From positions 186,001 to 250,000 of the forward strand of contig NZ_JAALLN010000009.1 of assembly GCF_011751075.1 (NCBI RefSeq): a stretch of DNA of 64,000 bases, given 5' to 3'. Numbering within the stretch: position 1 is the first letter of the stretch; each line of letters begins with the position of its first letter. The notes under the pieces are model-generated. The model saw only the letters and a program-made list of their open reading frames with translations, did no database searches and had not been told where the DNA came from. This document shows positions 52,885 through 62,816 of the stretch, piece by piece. Source of the stretch: Flavobacterium poyangense (GTDB lineage Bacteria > Bacteroidota > Bacteroidia > Flavobacteriales > Flavobacteriaceae). A program made the translations under genes and the position numbers.

Positions 52885-53976
52885 ATGAAAAACACAAATT
52901 CTTTATTGAAAAATTGTCAAAAACAATTAATGTTTGAGCGGATTAAATTGTCAGTAAATGCAAAAAATGTATTGTTTGCTGTATTATTTATTTTTAGTGC
53001 AAAAACTGGTTACGCGCAACAGTCTAATCTATCGCAAATTTCTCAAGATGCAAATGGAAACATTGGTATTGGGACTACAACACCAGAAAGTAAGTTATTT
53101 ATTAAGAGTAATCGTACCCCTATGGGAGAGGGTGAGCAAATATTTCCTCTTACTGCTGAAGCTGATATCTCAAGAACTGGTGGAACTACTGGATTTCGCA
53201 TTGGCCTAGGATTGAGTACCGGAACTAATAATGCTACATCCTCACAAATTCAAATAAAAGGGTATAAGAATTACGAAAATAGGTATGTAACCGCTATTAA
53301 AATGGATTATATTACACGCAATACCTCGGAAATTAGTTTTCCCACAGCTGATTATGTAAAAATTCCAAATGGTTATTTGGCCGTAGGTTGTCCCACTGCC
53401 AGCACATGGTTGGAAATAGGTCAAGATAATGCAAGCAGAACTACTAATAATATGCTTGTACATGGCGGAGCACGTTTTAATAATGATCTTGATGTAAATA
53501 ATGTTACTCAAGTGGCCATTAATACAAATACCTCTGTACAAGGTGCTGCATTAACAGTTGGAGGAATGACTTATATTGGCAGTTTTAAAACTATAGAAGC
53601 TAACCCGGAAATATCAAAAGATCTTAAAGAAGATTGTTCTCTATTTGTTGAAAAACAAATTTTAGCAGCAGATTTAAATATCATTCCGAAACCCTATTGG
53701 AAAGATTCTGTTTTTGAAAGTGATTATAAGAAAATGGATTTAAATGCTTTAGAAAGTTTTGTTAAAGAAAATAAACACCTTCCGGGTATAGTTTCGGAGA
53801 AAGAAGTAAAAGAAAAGGGATATAAAATACACGTCTTTAATGAAGGTCTTTTGCAGAATGTTGAAGAACTGCTACTCCATATCATTGATCAAAATAAGAA
53901 AATAGAAAAACTAACTACAAGGATAAAAACACTGGAAGATAATGGTGTGTTGGACATAAACCGGCTCAATAAGTAG
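52885..53976 (+). CDS. Secreted fibre-like protein of Bacteroidota
   Basis: A 363-residue protein with a signal-like segment at about 25-46 (VLFAVLFIFSAKTGYAQ). GNIGIGTTTPESKLFIKSN and repeated beta-strand segments follow, as in Bacteroidota tail-fibre-like surface proteins. The C-terminal 60 residues (LNALESFVKENKHLPGI, then coiled-coil helices LLQNVEELLLHIID) form the chaperone-like end of such fibres, probably a trimeric coiled coil. No sorting domain. Function unknown; it lies upstream of the metalloprotease. Confidence 0.75.
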   Translation: MKNTNSLLKNCQKQLMFERIKLSVNAKNVLFAVLFIFSAKTGYAQQSNLSQISQDANGNIGIGTTTPESKLFIKSNRTPMGEGEQIFPLTAEADISRTGGTTGFRIGLGLSTGTNNATSSQIQIKGYKNYENRYVTAIKMDYITRNTSEISFPTADYVKIPNGYLAVGCPTASTWLEIGQDNASRTTNNMLVHGGARFNNDLDVNNVTQVAINTNTSVQGAALTVGGMTYIGSFKTIEANPEISKDLKEDCSLFVEKQILAADLNIIPKPYWKDSVFESDYKKMDLNALESFVKENKHLPGIVSEKEVKEKGYKIHVFNEGLLQNVEELLLHIIDQNKKIEKLTTRIKTLEDNGVLDINRLNK

Positions 53977-54213
53977 TTAGTAAGCCTTGGCAGAGCTTCC
54001 TCAGGAAGGAATATCAGGTGTTTTATGTTATTATTTTCTTGATATTTTGGACTAATCTGTCTTGAATCGTTTAAATCTGTGGCTAATTTTTCGGTTTGAG
54101 ATTAGTTGGGGAAGAACTGCCCAAAGCTTTTAATTTTTTCTTTTAGATGTTATTATTTTATAAAATATCTTCTAAAGGGCTTTGAATTGTTTAGTAATTT
54201 AATTTTAAAGTTT

Positions 54214-56016
54214 ATGAGAAATCGTTATTTTATTTTAGCTTTTGTCTACTGCCTTTCGGGTTTTCTTTATGCACAACAGACTGAAGGCAGTGGTGTAGTC
54301 AGTTATCCCGATAATAACATAAAGGTAGTTGGAGAGAAGGTATTTTGGTCTGTAAATCCCAAAATAGACAATAGCAGTGAGTCTGATTTACTGACCATAT
54401 ACTACAAAGGACTTTACAATCGTCGTAACAGCTACCTGAGCGGTATTAGAGGAACCATAGATAAGCCCGGAGGTTACATTAAAATAGAGGTGCATGCCTA
54501 CGACAGTAAGAGGGTGGGAGGGTTGCAGCTAGAGACAGATGATGATAAGACATTTGTAACCAGACCGATCTATAATGTAGAAATCACTCAAAGCTCCCTA
54601 AATGCATTTTCTAAAACAACAAAAGAGATGGATTACCTATACTGGGATCGTGGTATACACTCTCGTAAGGTCCCTACTGATGATATAAAAACACTGGTTG
54701 CCAGATCATTGAGCGCTCTTAAGATAAATTGTGGAGGCATGGTTTGGAACTGGCTTAGGGCTTTTAGCCTTGTACGTTCTTCCTGCTCTTTGGAAATAGA
54801 TGATGATAAACTGATACAGTTAGAAAACCAGCCTGTCGTGATAAAAATTACAGTAAAGGACGCTACCCTGTACGATATACGTGTTCCTGCTGTAGCCCGC
54901 AATGAAAACCTGAAGAGCATAATACAAAAAGAGTATCCTTATTTTGTCATCAAAAAAGTAAATATAGAAGTCCTGGAGGCTCCGGAAGACAATAATCCGG
55001 CTAGTTTTTATGAAGATATGGTAAGAAAAGCATTTGATTGGGCCAATAAAGTGTATACAGCCAAAACAGGTATGATGCTGTCGGATGAAGCAGTGGTGTC
55101 GGGTGCAAAAGTTGGTAATGCAAGAATAATTTTCAAAGATATTGCTATCACCATCCGTAAAGGATTAAAGGAGGGCTATGATGAAGCTAACATATTTAAA
55201 TACGAAAAAGATGATGATCTTGATATACGGAGTCTTGGTAAACGTGAGATATTCATCAAGTATGTGTCAAAAATAATCACACTAGATAATCTTTCTCCTC
55301 AAGGAACTACTTTTATATATAGACTACAAGATAAGAAAAATAACATAGATGAAATGGATAACATTGCTACACTTTTAGTTTATAATCCTTCACCTCATTC
55401 TGAGGTAAAAAATGCAACCGCTCACGAGTTAGGACATTATTTTGGGCTGCAGCATACTTTTAGAGGAGGCTGTAACGGTTCAAATGATAAAATTAGCGAT
55501 ACTCCTCCTGCAGAAGATTTAAGCAGCGGGGCGGACTTCGGTAAAAATTGTATCGCCCCTGTTCAATGCGGAGGACATAGAAGGTTAATCGAGAATATGA
55601 TGGATTATGGTAATTGCCGCTTTATGTTTACCCCGGGTCAGGTTAAAGTAATGAGAAATTCCATTAAAAAGGACTATCCTGAATTATATACTACTCAGAG
55701 ATCGACGGATGCCGCTATTAATACGGACCTTAACATTACTGTTAGAGATTTAAGAGTATTGGCTATGAGAAGGAAAAGAAGTATAGAAGAAGATAAATTG
55801 GAAAAATCTCAGAATATTATATTATACCCTAATCCTGTAAAAGATGTGTTAAACATTGACACCTTAGAAAACGAGGATTTTGAAATTTTCAGCTTTAATT
55901 GGCAACGGGTATTATCCGGTAAAACTCAAGCAGGGCAAATTGATGTAGGCATTCTTTCTAAAGGAATCTATATCATTAAAATAAAAGGAATTGATCATAA
56001 ATTTATCAAAGAATAA
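54214..56016 (+). CDS. M43-type metalloprotease with T9SS sorting domain
   Basis: I start at the ATG 54214, giving MRNRYFILAFVYCLSGFLYAQ as signal and 600 residues. The zinc site HELGHYFGLQH (404-414) matches the pappalysin M43 type, with ENMMDYGNCRFMF as the methionine turn. The C-terminal 75 residues (NIILYPNPVKDVLNI, LSKGIYIIKI) are a type A sorting domain, so the enzyme should be secreted or surface-attached by the type IX system. It is distant from the two lipoprotein M43 genes. Terminator follows. Confidence 0.88.
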   Translation: MRNRYFILAFVYCLSGFLYAQQTEGSGVVSYPDNNIKVVGEKVFWSVNPKIDNSSESDLLTIYYKGLYNRRNSYLSGIRGTIDKPGGYIKIEVHAYDSKRVGGLQLETDDDKTFVTRPIYNVEITQSSLNAFSKTTKEMDYLYWDRGIHSRKVPTDDIKTLVARSLSALKINCGGMVWNWLRAFSLVRSSCSLEIDDDKLIQLENQPVVIKITVKDATLYDIRVPAVARNENLKSIIQKEYPYFVIKKVNIEVLEAPEDNNPASFYEDMVRKAFDWANKVYTAKTGMMLSDEAVVSGAKVGNARIIFKDIAITIRKGLKEGYDEANIFKYEKDDDLDIRSLGKREIFIKYVSKIITLDNLSPQGTTFIYRLQDKKNNIDEMDNIATLLVYNPSPHSEVKNATAHELGHYFGLQHTFRGGCNGSNDKISDTPPAEDLSSGADFGKNCIAPVQCGGHRRLIENMMDYGNCRFMFTPGQVKVMRNSIKKDYPELYTTQRSTDAAINTDLNITVRDLRVLAMRRKRSIEEDKLEKSQNIILYPNPVKDVLNIDTLENEDFEIFSFNWQRVLSGKTQAGQIDVGILSKGIYIIKIKGIDHKFIKE

Positions 56017-56055
56017 ATAAGATGCTCAGAAGAGTTATTGATTTTAATCGTTAAT

Positions 56056-56097
56056 AAAAAAAGGGCTCTTTTTAGATGTAAAATGAGCCCTTTTTTT
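56056..56097. terminator. Bidirectional terminator
   Basis: AAAAAAAGGGCTC and GAGCCCTTTTTTT form a stem between converging genes, 40 bases after one stop and 17 before the other. Confidence 0.9.
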
Positions 56098-56113
56098 ATT
56101 TAATAGTTTTGTA

Positions 56114-57589
56114 TTAGTGTCCTCCTCCTTCGCTTGCCACATGACTAACACCTTGCTTTTTTAGTATTTTAGGGCAATAGAAACCATAAAATGCTAAGTA
56201 AGCAAAACCAAGAAGTGGTACAATATAAGAGAAGTGTGTATAAGTGATACCAAATATTCCGTCAGGATGAGTAATATCTAAATCACAGATGCTTCCTTGT
56301 ATCAATGGAATTACGCCACCACCCAGAATCATCATGATCAGGAATGAAGATGCTTTTCCGGTGTTTTTTCCTAAGCCCGCAATGGCTAAATCGAAAATCG
56401 AAGGCCACATAATAGATAAGAATAATCCACCCGAGATAAAGAAAAATTTAGCAATATCAGTATCCGGACAAACTAATCCGGCAAACATCATTGCGATACC
56501 GGCTATACCAAATAACATTAACGTTTTTCCTGCGTTTTTGCCACCTACAAAACTTACAGCAATAAATAGTAAAATCCAAAGAGGATAAATATAGAATGAT
56601 GAAACATCATGTGCAGCAAATAAATTGGCTCCAATAATAACTCCAAATGCTAAAGCCGGAACAATAAATTTAAGAGCGGTGTTTACCAGATTTGATGTAT
56701 TGAAAACATTAACTCCTCCGTTCCAACGACCTATCATTAAACTTCCCCAGTAAAGTGCTATAAACGGTGCAATAGCATCTTCTAATATGTTTCCAAATTC
56801 ACTGGTATGAAGTAATGCCGGTAAGTTACTGATGATGGTAACTTCTGTTCCTACATAAATAAAAATTCCTAACATACCCAAGTACAATTGCGGGTAATCT
56901 AAAATGCTGAATTTAGCATGTTTGTGTTCAATTATAGCTTCTTCTTCGTCTGCTTTAGCCGGATCTTCGATTTTAGAAAAATACATGAAAATGGCTACTA
57001 TGATAAAGGCAAGTCCTAAAATGATAAAAGGCAATTTGATATCTTCTAATGAAAGACTTGTTTTTTTGTTGTCACCCATTCCAAAAAGAGCAATTCCAAG
57101 TAAGATTGCTCCAATAGTAGTTCCGAAAGAGTTTACACCTCCTGCCAAAGTCAAACGGTGGGCTCCCGTGGTTGGGCTTCCCATTTTAATAGCTAATGGA
57201 TTTGCCACAATTTGTTGAATAGAAAATCCTAAACCTACAGTGAATAGCGCAGTTAAGAAAAAAGGGAAACTTTGCATGGTAGCTGCCGGAACGAATAAAA
57301 AAGAACCAACTGCCGAAAGAAGTAATCCTGCTGAAAGGGTTTTTTTATACCCGAATTTTTGTAAAACATCTGATTTTAAAGAAACTAAAAAGAAGATGAT
57401 TGATCCTACAAAATAGGCTGCGTAAAAAGCCCAGGCCACTAATTGCGATTGAACCTGAGATAGGGTAAATACTTTTTTGAATACCGGGATAAGGATGTCA
57501 TTTGCTGATCCGACAAAACCCCAAAAAAAGAAGACGATTATCAGAGAGATAAATTGCCCCCATTTGGTTTGTACATTTTCTGAACTCAT
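56114..57589 (-). CDS. FHS-family sugar:proton symporter (MFS)
   Basis: A 491-residue transporter with twelve membrane helices, resembling L-fucose and glucose/galactose permeases (FucP/GluP group): QFISLIIVFFFWGFVGSAND, QSQLVAWAFYAAYFVGS and LGFSIQQIVANPLAIKMG. Sugar uptake with protons is the family function; the sugar is unknown. Nearest neighbours are the LytTR pair, on the same strand. Confidence 0.85.
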   Translation of the reverse strand: MSSENVQTKWGQFISLIIVFFFWGFVGSANDILIPVFKKVFTLSQVQSQLVAWAFYAAYFVGSIIFFLVSLKSDVLQKFGYKKTLSAGLLLSAVGSFLFVPAATMQSFPFFLTALFTVGLGFSIQQIVANPLAIKMGSPTTGAHRLTLAGGVNSFGTTIGAILLGIALFGMGDNKKTSLSLEDIKLPFIILGLAFIIVAIFMYFSKIEDPAKADEEEAIIEHKHAKFSILDYPQLYLGMLGIFIYVGTEVTIISNLPALLHTSEFGNILEDAIAPFIALYWGSLMIGRWNGGVNVFNTSNLVNTALKFIVPALAFGVIIGANLFAAHDVSSFYIYPLWILLFIAVSFVGGKNAGKTLMLFGIAGIAMMFAGLVCPDTDIAKFFFISGGLFLSIMWPSIFDLAIAGLGKNTGKASSFLIMMILGGGVIPLIQGSICDLDITHPDGIFGITYTHFSYIVPLLGFAYLAFYGFYCPKILKKQGVSHVASEGGGH

Positions 57590-57767
57590 AATAGTAGTAA
57601 AGGTTAATTTTTTTATTTATGTTTTTTGAAGACCGTAAATATATTTGTTAAGTATATCAAAAAAAAATAAAAAGCCACAAATAATGTTAAATTTAAACCA
57701 ACAACACTATTTTTTCAACAAAGTGTTAATTTTTATGTTTCTTAGGAATGACCTTTCTACAGCTGTT

Positions 57768-58469
57768 TTATTCTAAAATCCTGTTTTTTACTTCTTTGCT
57801 GTAATTTCGGCCAATTGGAATGGTGTAAGATTGTATCTGAATGCGATTACCTTCAATAGATTTTACTTTATTTAAAGCAATAACATACGATTTATGAATA
57901 CGCAGAAAGCGATCAGAAGGTAATTCTTCAGATAGGGAAGTTAAAGATTTATGAGTAATATATGTTTTATCCGGAGTGACTACTTTTATGTATTCTTTCA
58001 TTCCTTCTACAAATAAAATTTCCTCAATATTAATTTTCATCATTTTTTTATCGACCTTGATAAAAATATGAGAGTCCCCTTTGGCGGTTTCTACTTTAAT
58101 ATTGTTTTTTAGATTGTATTCGGTGGTGATCTTGTTAATGCATTTTATAAACCTGGGTAGCGGAATAGGTTTAACTAAATAATCTAATACATCAAGGTCA
58201 TAACTTTCGGCAGCAAATTCTCTAAAGGCAGTGGTAATGATTACTTTGGTTTTGGTTTCAATTAAACTAATTAGTTCAAAACCGGTCATCATAGGCATGT
58301 TGATGTCCAGAAAGACAGCATCGACAGAAGTACTGTTTATAAAATCCAGTGCTTCCAAAGAGTTATTGAATGTTCCGATAACTTCAAAGTCTGTAAAATT
58401 AGTGAAATAATTTTGCAGTACTTTGATTGCTAATGGTTCATCATCAATCAACACGCATTTAATTTTCAT
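57768..58469 (-). CDS. LytTR-type response regulator
   Basis: A 233-residue response regulator. The receiver domain has VLIDDEP, phospho-acceptor D55 in FLDINMP, and KPIPLPRF; the C-terminal LytTR DNA-binding domain (about 135-230) has FVEGMKEYIKVV and LRIHKSYVIALNKV. It regulates extracellular or cell-wall-type genes in many bacteria. The start overlaps the end of the kinase gene by 11 bases, so the two are translationally coupled. Confidence 0.93.
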   Translation of the reverse strand: MKIKCVLIDDEPLAIKVLQNYFTNFTDFEVIGTFNNSLEALDFINSTSVDAVFLDINMPMMTGFELISLIETKTKVIITTAFREFAAESYDLDVLDYLVKPIPLPRFIKCINKITTEYNLKNNIKVETAKGDSHIFIKVDKKMMKINIEEILFVEGMKEYIKVVTPDKTYITHKSLTSLSEELPSDRFLRIHKSYVIALNKVKSIEGNRIQIQSYTIPIGRNYSKEVKNRILE

Positions 58470-59511
58470 TATAAATAGGTATTTGCAAACGGATTATATA
58501 GTAATTCAGCTTAGTTGTATGCGTTAGACTGAAATCATTTTTATAAATTAATTTCAGCCTCTTTTTAGTATTCGCTAATCCGATACCTCCTTTTGAATTA
58601 TGATGGTGTGAAATTACAAAATTATTTAAGATTTCAAAATCCAATATTTTATTGTCGATTACTTTACAATTGATTTTGATTTTTAAGTTTCGATTGTTTG
58701 GGCCTCCATGTTTAAAAGCATTTTCTACCAATGAAATGAATATTAACGGAGGAAGCACAATATCTTCAATCTCAGATTCCAGATTGATGGTGACCTCTAC
58801 ATTCGCCAGACGTAATTTTTCAATTTCAATATAATTTTGAATATAGTCTATTTCTTTTATCAGCGGAACGAGTTTGGTTCCTTTTACATCATACAATACA
58901 TATTCCATCAAATGAGATAATTTGATAATCACATCCGGAACCTTGTCGGAGGATTCTAAAGATAAAGCGTATAGGTTGTTTAAGGTATTAAAGAAAAAGT
59001 GCGGCTGAATCTGATTTTCAAGATATTTTAATTTGATTTTAAATTGATTCTCTCTCAACGATCGGTTTCTTTCGCGTTCACGCAACCAGGTTAAAGTCAG
59101 GTAAACAGAAGAGGCCATAGCAAGTACATATAGTTCACCAATACAAACTGCCAGTATATGATTGATGTCAAAAGGATGGTATTCGCGATTGGCTTCCGGC
59201 CAGATGTCTTCGGATATGATATAATAAGTAAGAGCAGTCTTTATTAAATAGATGGCAAACAAACTTAATATTAAGGAAAAGGTATATTGTATGTATTTCT
59301 GTTTTAAAACAAGTCTTGGGACTAAAACAAAGAGATTAAAATAAACCAAAGGAATATGTAACGAGAATTCAATAAGGTTTGATTTGAACGAGTAAGAGTA
59401 ATCATTGAAGTAAGCACCCCATCTTAAAAAATTAAGGGTAAAATAACCTCCCCAAAACCAAATATGATTTTGAAGTTTAATATCGAATTTTAACTTTCGG
59501 ATTTCGCTCAA
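58459..59511 (-). CDS. LytS-type sensor histidine kinase
   Basis: A 350-residue kinase. Four membrane segments occupy residues about 15-145. The His_kinase signature QPHFFFNTLNNLYALS has phospho-His H171, and the C-terminal ATPase domain includes PPLIFISLVENAFKHGG and GGIGLANTKKRL. It has no extracellular sensor domain, so the membrane part is the sensor. It pairs with the response regulator and is divergent from susC. Confidence 0.92.
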   Translation of the reverse strand: MSEIRKLKFDIKLQNHIWFWGGYFTLNFLRWGAYFNDYSYSFKSNLIEFSLHIPLVYFNLFVLVPRLVLKQKYIQYTFSLILSLFAIYLIKTALTYYIISEDIWPEANREYHPFDINHILAVCIGELYVLAMASSVYLTLTWLRERERNRSLRENQFKIKLKYLENQIQPHFFFNTLNNLYALSLESSDKVPDVIIKLSHLMEYVLYDVKGTKLVPLIKEIDYIQNYIEIEKLRLANVEVTINLESEIEDIVLPPLIFISLVENAFKHGGPNNRNLKIKINCKVIDNKILDFEILNNFVISHHHNSKGGIGLANTKKRLKLIYKNDFSLTHTTKLNYYIIRLQIPIYNEN

Positions 59512-59648
59512 CTTTATTTTTTAAAGGGTTAATGACGTATATTCTTACTCTTATAAATATTGTGCAACTTTAAACAATTGCAGGATAAAACACAATTTTT
59601 TTACACAAAATTTTATTATAAATATAAAATAGTTGGTTATTTCTATAG

Positions 59649-59660
59649 GAAAACGTTTTC
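59649..59660. promoter_or_regulatory. Possible LacI-type operator
   Basis: GAAAACGTTTTC is a perfect 12-base palindrome with CG in the centre, as in LacI/GalR operators, lying 123 bases before the susC start. The related core AAACGTTT occurs before pfkA (21169-21176). No LacI-family gene is in the window. Confidence 0.35.
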
Positions 59661-59782
59661 GCATAGCACATTATTGAATGTTTATTGTCGTTGGTTTAAA
59701 CTTTATAGCTGTTTGTATAAATTATTTTTTTTAACAATGCCTTAAGAATAAATTTACACCATAACTAACAAAAAATATAAAC

Positions 59783-62700
59783 ATGAAAAAAATTTTCTTA
59801 ATCTTTATGATGGCTTTTACAGCGCAAGTTTCACTTGCTCAGGTAAAAAATATCAAAGGAGTGATTACAGATTCTGATGGGTTGCCGTTACCAGGGGCAT
59901 CCATTGCAGTACAGGGAAGTCAAAAAGGAACTACTTCCGATTTTGACGGGCTGTATGCAATTGACGTGCAAAAAGGGCAAACATTGCTTTTTACATATGT
60001 AGGTCTTGAGACTCAAGCGATAGTTGTAGGAGATGCTACTACAATTAATGTAAAACTACAACTCGCAGCATCAAATGCACTTACAGAGGTTGTTGTGACT
60101 TCGTTAGGGATTAAAAAAGCTAAAAAATCGTTGACATATTCTACTCAGGAGTTGAAAGCTGAAGAATTGACCAGAGTTAAAGACGCTAACCTTGTTAATA
60201 CAATGGCCGGTAAAATTGCCGGTGTAGCTATTACAAAAAGTTCAGCAGGTACAGGTGGTTCAACTAAAGTATTGATTAGAGGTAACTCTTCATTTGCAAA
60301 TACACAGCCGCTTTATGTAATCGATGGTATTCCATTGGCTAATACAGGAGGTGGTCAGCCAAATGAGGCTTTTGGAGATACTGCCGGTGGTAATAAAGAC
60401 GGGGGAGACGTTGTATCTTTAATAAATCCGGATGATTATGAAGGAGTAACTGTTCTTAAAGGGGCAGCAGCATCTGTATTATATGGTAGCCAAGGTGCAA
60501 ATGGAGTAATATTATTATCTTCTAAAAAAGCTAAGGTTGGAAAAGAAGTATTTAATGTTAATTCAGTAACTACATTTGAAAGTGCAGCTTATCTGCCTAA
60601 ATTTCAAACAGATTACGTAGCAGCGCCAGGAGCAACTGTAAGCTGGGGAGCTAAAGGAAAATCTGATGATCACGTAAAAGGCTTTTTTGATACTGGAGTT
60701 ACTCAAATTACCTCTTTTGCTTTCAGTAAAGGAACAGAAGGAGCTTCGACATCTCTTACTTATGCAAATACTGATGCTTCCGGGGTAATGCCAGGAAATC
60801 ATTTGAAGAAAAATAACTTTGGTATTCGTCAAACTTCAACATTTTTTGACAACAAATTAAATATTGCAGTAACAGGAAATTATGTTGTTCAAAATATTGA
60901 CAACAGACCTATTAATGGATTATACTTTAATCCGCTAACAAGTGTTTACGAGCATCCAAGAGGATATGATTTTAATAATTTGAAAAACTACGAGATTTAT
61001 GACCCGGTTAGAAACCTAATGGCTCAGAATTATCCTTTCCCGGTTTCAGAATATTATCAAAATCCTTACTGGTTAATTAACAAAAATAAATCAGAAGATG
61101 TTAGTAGTTTTTTTAATGGAGCTATCGCTTTGGATTATGAGGTTGCGAAATGGTTTCGTTTAAGCTCAAGATTTAGTTATAATCGCGCAGAAAATGGATT
61201 TGAGAAAAAAATGTATGCGACTTCAAATTTGGCTTTAGTGCCTATAACAGGAAGGTATATTAATACGAATGTTGTTGCGATTCAAAGATATGCTGACTTA
61301 ATAGGAAGAATTGATACAAACTTTTCTGATAGTATTTCATTTAATTCTACATTCGGGATCAGTATTAATAATGCTAAGTCGAATGGATATGTTTTAGATT
61401 CTGGTCGTGGAGAAGGGTTAGCTAAAGCAAACTGGTTTACATTAGGGAATTTTTCAGATAATTTCTCAAATGTACAGAATGGCGCTAGCAGAGAAGTACA
61501 ATCTGTATTTGCTACTACCAGTTTTGGTTACAAGGATTATTTGTTCTTAGATGTGGCAGCCAGAAATGATTGGTCATCTACTTTGGTAAATACAGAAAGT
61601 TTAAGTTTCTTCTATCCTTCTGTGGGTTTAACGGGGATCTTAAGCGAAATGGTAACAATGCCAAGTTTTGTTAATTTTGGAAAAGTACGTGCTACTTTTG
61701 CTCAGGTTGGTAACGATATTCCATCACAATTAACAACTCCTTCTTATACTATAACCGGAGGTGTTGTAACCATACCTAGAGTAGGTCCTAGAGCAGGTCA
61801 GACTTTAAAACCGGAATTAAAATCTGAAATTGAGTTAGGTACAGAATGGAGAATGTTTAATAATAGATTAGGCTTTGAACTTTCGTACTACAAATCAAAA
61901 ACAAAGAACCAATTGGTACAAGTTCCTGCTGAAACTTCAAGCGGACAAGGATTCAGCAATTTCGCAATCAATGCAGGAGAAATTCAAAATGAAGGTTTTG
62001 AGCTTATGTTAAATGCCGGTATTGTTAAGGGAGATAAATTTTCTTGGGATGCGACAGTAAATTATTCTCAAAATAAAAACGTAGTTAAAGATATACCAAC
62101 TGATGGTGGACGTATTATTTTGACACCTTCAGGTAACAATACTTATCGATATTCTATTATTGAAGGAAGACCTTTTGGAGTAATTGAAGGAATTAATTTA
62201 AAGAGAGATGCTCAAGGAAGAATATTAATTAATGCTGACGGTACAGTACAAAGAAATCCTGATTTTGAAGAGGTTGGTAATGCGAATCCTGACTTTTTGC
62301 TAGGTCTTTCGAATACATTTAAATACGGTGCCTTTACTGCAAGTATATTAATTGATGGTCGTTTTGGCGGAGATGTATTGAGTTTGACTGAGGCTATAAA
62401 CGATTTTAATGGAGTTTCTAAAGCAACAGGAGATGCCAGAAATGCAGGTGGAGTTAAGGTAAATGGTGTTAATGCTGTTACAGGTGCTCCTATTTCTACA
62501 ATGGATGCACAAGCTTATTATTCTAATGTTGCCGGTAGAAATGGTGCTTCAGGTGAGTATGTATACGATGCTACGAATGTAAGCGTTAGAGAGGTTTCGA
62601 TAGGTTATACTTTTAACCCTAAATCACTTCCATTTTTGCAATCTGCAAACATCTCATTAATTGCTAGAAATTTATTCTTTATATATAAAGACGCTCCTTT

Positions 62701-62806
62701 TGATCCAAATGTTGCATTAAGTACAGGTCAAGGTTTGCAAGGTGTTGATATTTATGGATTGCCATCTACAAGAAGTATTGGTCTTAATTTAAACTTAACT
62801 TTCTAA
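59783..62806 (+). CDS. SusC/RagA-type TonB-dependent outer-membrane transporter
   Basis: A 1007-residue transporter. Signal peptide (1-19), CarboxypepD_reg-like domain (about 23-105: IKGVITDSDGLPLPGASIAV), plug domain (about 115-220: KIAGVAITKSSAGTGGSTK, VLIRGNSSFANTQPLYVIDGIPL), and a 22-strand barrel to the C-terminal Phe (IGLNLNLTF). It imports bound nutrient into the periplasm using TonB. The susD-type gene begins 10 bases later. Confidence 0.96.
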   Translation: MKKIFLIFMMAFTAQVSLAQVKNIKGVITDSDGLPLPGASIAVQGSQKGTTSDFDGLYAIDVQKGQTLLFTYVGLETQAIVVGDATTINVKLQLAASNALTEVVVTSLGIKKAKKSLTYSTQELKAEELTRVKDANLVNTMAGKIAGVAITKSSAGTGGSTKVLIRGNSSFANTQPLYVIDGIPLANTGGGQPNEAFGDTAGGNKDGGDVVSLINPDDYEGVTVLKGAAASVLYGSQGANGVILLSSKKAKVGKEVFNVNSVTTFESAAYLPKFQTDYVAAPGATVSWGAKGKSDDHVKGFFDTGVTQITSFAFSKGTEGASTSLTYANTDASGVMPGNHLKKNNFGIRQTSTFFDNKLNIAVTGNYVVQNIDNRPINGLYFNPLTSVYEHPRGYDFNNLKNYEIYDPVRNLMAQNYPFPVSEYYQNPYWLINKNKSEDVSSFFNGAIALDYEVAKWFRLSSRFSYNRAENGFEKKMYATSNLALVPITGRYINTNVVAIQRYADLIGRIDTNFSDSISFNSTFGISINNAKSNGYVLDSGRGEGLAKANWFTLGNFSDNFSNVQNGASREVQSVFATTSFGYKDYLFLDVAARNDWSSTLVNTESLSFFYPSVGLTGILSEMVTMPSFVNFGKVRATFAQVGNDIPSQLTTPSYTITGGVVTIPRVGPRAGQTLKPELKSEIELGTEWRMFNNRLGFELSYYKSKTKNQLVQVPAETSSGQGFSNFAINAGEIQNEGFELMLNAGIVKGDKFSWDATVNYSQNKNVVKDIPTDGGRIILTPSGNNTYRYSIIEGRPFGVIEGINLKRDAQGRILINADGTVQRNPDFEEVGNANPDFLLGLSNTFKYGAFTASILIDGRFGGDVLSLTEAINDFNGVSKATGDARNAGGVKVNGVNAVTGAPISTMDAQAYYSNVAGRNGASGEYVYDATNVSVREVSIGYTFNPKSLPFLQSANISLIARNLFFIYKDAPFDPNVALSTGQGLQGVDIYGLPSTRSIGLNLNLTF

Positions 62807-62816
62807 TCTAATAATC

